7,444 bases of DNA from positions 1-7,444 of the forward strand of contig DATNMW010000017.1 of assembly GCA_035602155.1 (NCBI GenBank). Direction: 5' to 3'. Position numbers and translations under genes: made by a program. Origin of the DNA: Bog-159 sp035602155 (GTDB lineage Bacteria > Acidobacteriota > Terriglobia > Bryobacterales > Bryobacteraceae). The notes beneath the pieces are model-generated. The model saw nothing but the letters and a program-made list of their open reading frames with translations. It did no database searches and was not told where the DNA came from. This document shows positions 5,678 to 7,444 of this stretch, piece after piece (position 1 is the first letter of the stretch; the number at the start of each line of letters is the position of its first letter).

Positions 5678-7179
5678 GGTTCCCTCCCCAGCTCGATTAT
5701 GGCGGCGCGCAGCCGCGCGAATGGGCCGGCTTCGCCGGCCTGCGGGTCCGGGGCACCGAGCCGCGCGATGGCTTCGAGAGCCGTCCGATCACCCGCGGCA
5801 CATTTCAAGGCGAGATTGCGCACGCGGAATCGGTCCCACGCGCCGTGCTCGGCATCCGCGCATTCGTATAGCAGGTATGAGTGGGACAGCTTTTCCAGCG
5901 TGCGGCGCGAGCTGCGATGGCCGGGAATGCGGCGCATGCGGTCTTCCTCGCGTTCGACGAGACGCGCCGCCGCCGCATCCAGTGGACGGAAGCCCAACTT
6001 GCGATAGAACCAGAATGCGCCTGAGTCCAGCGCCTCGTCGTTCTCCAGACCCACCTGATAAGGGTCCACGGAAAAGCAACGCGCCCCCAGGATCTGGCGG
6101 AACAGGCGCAACAGGCGCGCGTAGAGCCACGCCGATTCGCCCTCGCGGAACGTGTAATACAAGTTGAAGCCCACTTCGGCGCGCTCGAAGAGGGACAGCA
6201 CTTCCACGTAGCCGGCGGGTACGCCGTTCTTGAAGAACATGCCGGCATGATAGGCGCGCAGCGGCAGACGCCACTCCGGCGGCACGCCGAAGAAAACGAT
6301 CTGGACGCCGCGGCCGGCATCCGCGCGGAAAACCCGCCGCGTGTCCGGATGCGTGAAGCCATATAGCTCGCGGTAGCGCATGGCGGAGGTATCCAGGATC
6401 AGATCGAGCATCTTGCGGGCCTGCGGTTTTGGGAGCTGCTTCACGGGCAGTGGCGGGGCTGCGAGCTCCCGCGCGAGATCGATATCGCCGCGCCGCAACA
6501 GCGGTTCGCGGTGGAAGTATGGCTTGCGCAGAGGGACTCGCATCCGCGAGCGGCTGGCGCGCGGGGCGATGCGCCACAGCAGCAGGAGTTCGAGCGATTC
6601 GTAGAGATCGGCCTGGTCGCGCGCGCTCAGGGGCAGCCCGGCGATGCGCGCGAGCAGCCATCCGAGAGCGGTCGATCGGCTTGATCTTGGCTGGCGCGCG
6701 GCATCCACCCACGCGCGGAATGGGACGTGCGCTTCCACGGGCCAATCCTCCAGCACCAGGGGCACGAAGCGCCGCAGCACGGGGCCGAGCTTCTCCGCTT
6801 GGCCGTAGTTTTCCCAATCGATTTCGATATCGCGCGGATAGCGGGCGGCGAGTTGCCTGGCCACCTCGTAGCCGAAGACCGCGGAAAACGATGTGCCCGC
6901 GATGCCCGAGACGGCGGCGTCTTCGAATGCCGAGAAATCGGTCAATTGGGCGACGCGCTGCGCGAAGGTGGCAAGGGCGGCGTCGGTCAGCCGCATGACC
7001 TCCGCATCGGCCGGATAGGCGCGCAGGAACAACAGGCATTCGTGCAGCCGGATGAGGGAGTCCGCACCGGTGAAGCGGTGGCCGGCGATATCGGCGAGGA
7101 GTTGGTGGAGCTGGTGGGCGTCCGGCGCGCCAAACCGGGTCTTCCATTGTTCGAGGCGCGCGAGCGGATCCATGGGCAT
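5674..7179 (-). CDS. Large hypothetical protein with GNAT-like C-terminal region
   Basis: 501 residues from ATG 7179 (MPMDP); ATG 7173 is equally possible. The frame is open further upstream, but that extension is Pro/Arg filler without a ribosome site, so I exclude it. Residues 1-300 are mostly alpha-helical and include GIAGTSFSAVFGYEVARQLA (92-111) and DWENYGQAEKLGP (121-133). I recognise no family there. Residues about 308-400 look like a GNAT acetyltransferase fold: AYHAGMFFKNGVPAGYVEV, then an alternating strand/helix segment, then GAFWFYRKLGFRPLD (387-401), which matches the closing GNAT motif of neighbour-residue W/FY-x-KLGF. No Q/RxxGxG/A acetyl-CoA loop is obvious, so catalysis is not assured. 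There is no signal peptide, so it is cytosolic. Its TGA (5676-5674) overlaps the ATG of the Tat-leadered DUF711 gene, indicating an operon with coupled translation. Confidence 0.72.
   Translation of the reverse strand: MPMDPLARLEQWKTRFGAPDAHQLHQLLADIAGHRFTGADSLIRLHECLLFLRAYPADAEVMRLTDAALATFAQRVAQLTDFSAFEDAAVSGIAGTSFSAVFGYEVARQLAARYPRDIEIDWENYGQAEKLGPVLRRFVPLVLEDWPVEAHVPFRAWVDAARQPRSSRSTALGWLLARIAGLPLSARDQADLYESLELLLLWRIAPRASRSRMRVPLRKPYFHREPLLRRGDIDLARELAAPPLPVKQLPKPQARKMLDLILDTSAMRYRELYGFTHPDTRRVFRADAGRGVQIVFFGVPPEWRLPLRAYHAGMFFKNGVPAGYVEVLSLFERAEVGFNLYYTFREGESAWLYARLLRLFRQILGARCFSVDPYQVGLENDEALDSGAFWFYRKLGFRPLDAAAARLVEREEDRMRRIPGHRSSRRTLEKLSHSYLLYECADAEHGAWDRFRVRNLALKCAAGDRTALEAIARLGAPDPQAGEAGPFARLRAAIIELGREP
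5682..5689 (-). promoter_or_regulatory. Shine-Dalgarno GGGGAGGG for the Tat-leader ATG at 5677
   Basis: On the minus strand GGGGAGGG ends 4 nt before ATG (core GGAGG with a 5-nt spacer). It lies inside the end of the upstream gene and, together with the ATGA overlap, decides in favour of 5677 and against 5622 as the native start. Confidence 0.72.
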
Positions 7180-7332
7180 TGGTTTGAGCTTAGTACAGGG
7201 CCGGGAGGTGCGGGTGCGGCGTGGCGGCTGAGCGGGCGAGGGGGTGAGCGGGGGAGGGGGCGATCCAATTGGGCATCTTTGTTCTTGAGTGTGCGAGTTT
7301 GTGCATTTTGGGCATCTTCCGAAAATTCCCAC

Positions 7333-7369
7333 CCTGCCGCTCCGTTTGGGATCAAGTACTTGCGGCAGG
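7333..7369. repeat. 8-bp inverted repeat upstream of the minus-strand operon
   Basis: CCTGCCGC (7333-7340) and GCGGCAGG (7362-7369) are perfectly complementary across 21 bases. The spacer contains the palindrome AAGTACTT (7354-7361). It lies about 155-190 bases upstream of the start at 7179, so it could be an operator or the tail structure of an unseen neighbour. There is no direct evidence for either. Confidence 0.35.
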
Positions 7370-7444
7370 CGAGGCGGCGCCTTTATTAGCGGCGGTGCGC
7401 CGACGTGGGCGAAGCGGCCGGGGCTGCCGTTGCCCCACAGCTAC

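Noticed and set aside
7190..7197. TGTACTAAG as an extended -10 for the minus-strand operon
   Set aside because: No -35 at a suitable distance, and the match to TATAAT is weak.
7180..7332. N-terminal extension of the GNAT-like protein with CPKC and Pro-rich stretch
   Set aside because: Low-complexity Pro/Arg/Ser text, no ribosome site at its start, and the CPKC pair stands alone without a second zinc-binding pair.
7372..7386. Small plus-strand terminator AGGC-GGC-GCCT followed by TTATT
   Set aside because: The stem is only 4 bp and no plus-strand gene ends nearby.
6727..7389. 220-codon plus-strand frame near the right edge
   Set aside because: Antisense to the GNAT-like gene for most of its length, with filler composition and no motif.

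Overview
The window is GC-rich bacterial DNA, probably from an acidobacterium of the Solibacter/Bryobacter type. That placement is an inference. It rests on the high GC content, a Tat-leadered DUF711 protein, and an RHS relic whose wording resembles RHS proteins I remember from that group. There is no rRNA or other marker to confirm it.

Region 1 (1-2411) is the highlight. A radical SAM gene enters from the left edge. Its apparent last codon, Cys, is followed by TGA and then GCG GAG CCT, so reading TGA as selenocysteine gives Cys-Sec-Ala-Glu-Pro. This is the signature of the radical SAM (seleno)protein family named for a CUAEP or CCAEP tail. The real end is then the TAA at 1057-1059. A hairpin of the bacterial SECIS type lies just after the TGA (apical loop 19 nt away, G in loop position 2). 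Three nucleotides after the TAA, in the same frame, a CmoB/DUF1698-like methyltransferase starts. It carries a C-terminal extension made of two copies of a beta-rich module. The two genes look like one translationally coupled unit, and a hairpin covers the methyltransferase stop.

Region 2 (2395-3532) has no intact gene. It holds a broken minus-strand piece of an RHS/YD-repeat protein (about 2589-3106) and then about 430 bases in which I recognise nothing.

Region 3 (3533-4443) is a secreted, probably beta-propeller-like protein gene with a good ribosome binding site, interrupted by one frameshift near 4065-4075.

Region 4 (4477-7179, minus strand) is a two-gene operon. A 501-residue protein with a GNAT-like C-terminal part overlaps, by ATGA, the start of a Tat-leadered DUF711/UPF0210 protein. 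In this sequence the Tat leader and the DUF711 body are in different frames. The right edge (7180-7444) holds only upstream sequence and an inverted repeat.

Three neighbouring loci carry frame breaks. This points either to a decaying accessory region or to indel errors in the assembly. The selenoprotein reading does not depend on this, because it needs a TGA in frame and not an indel.
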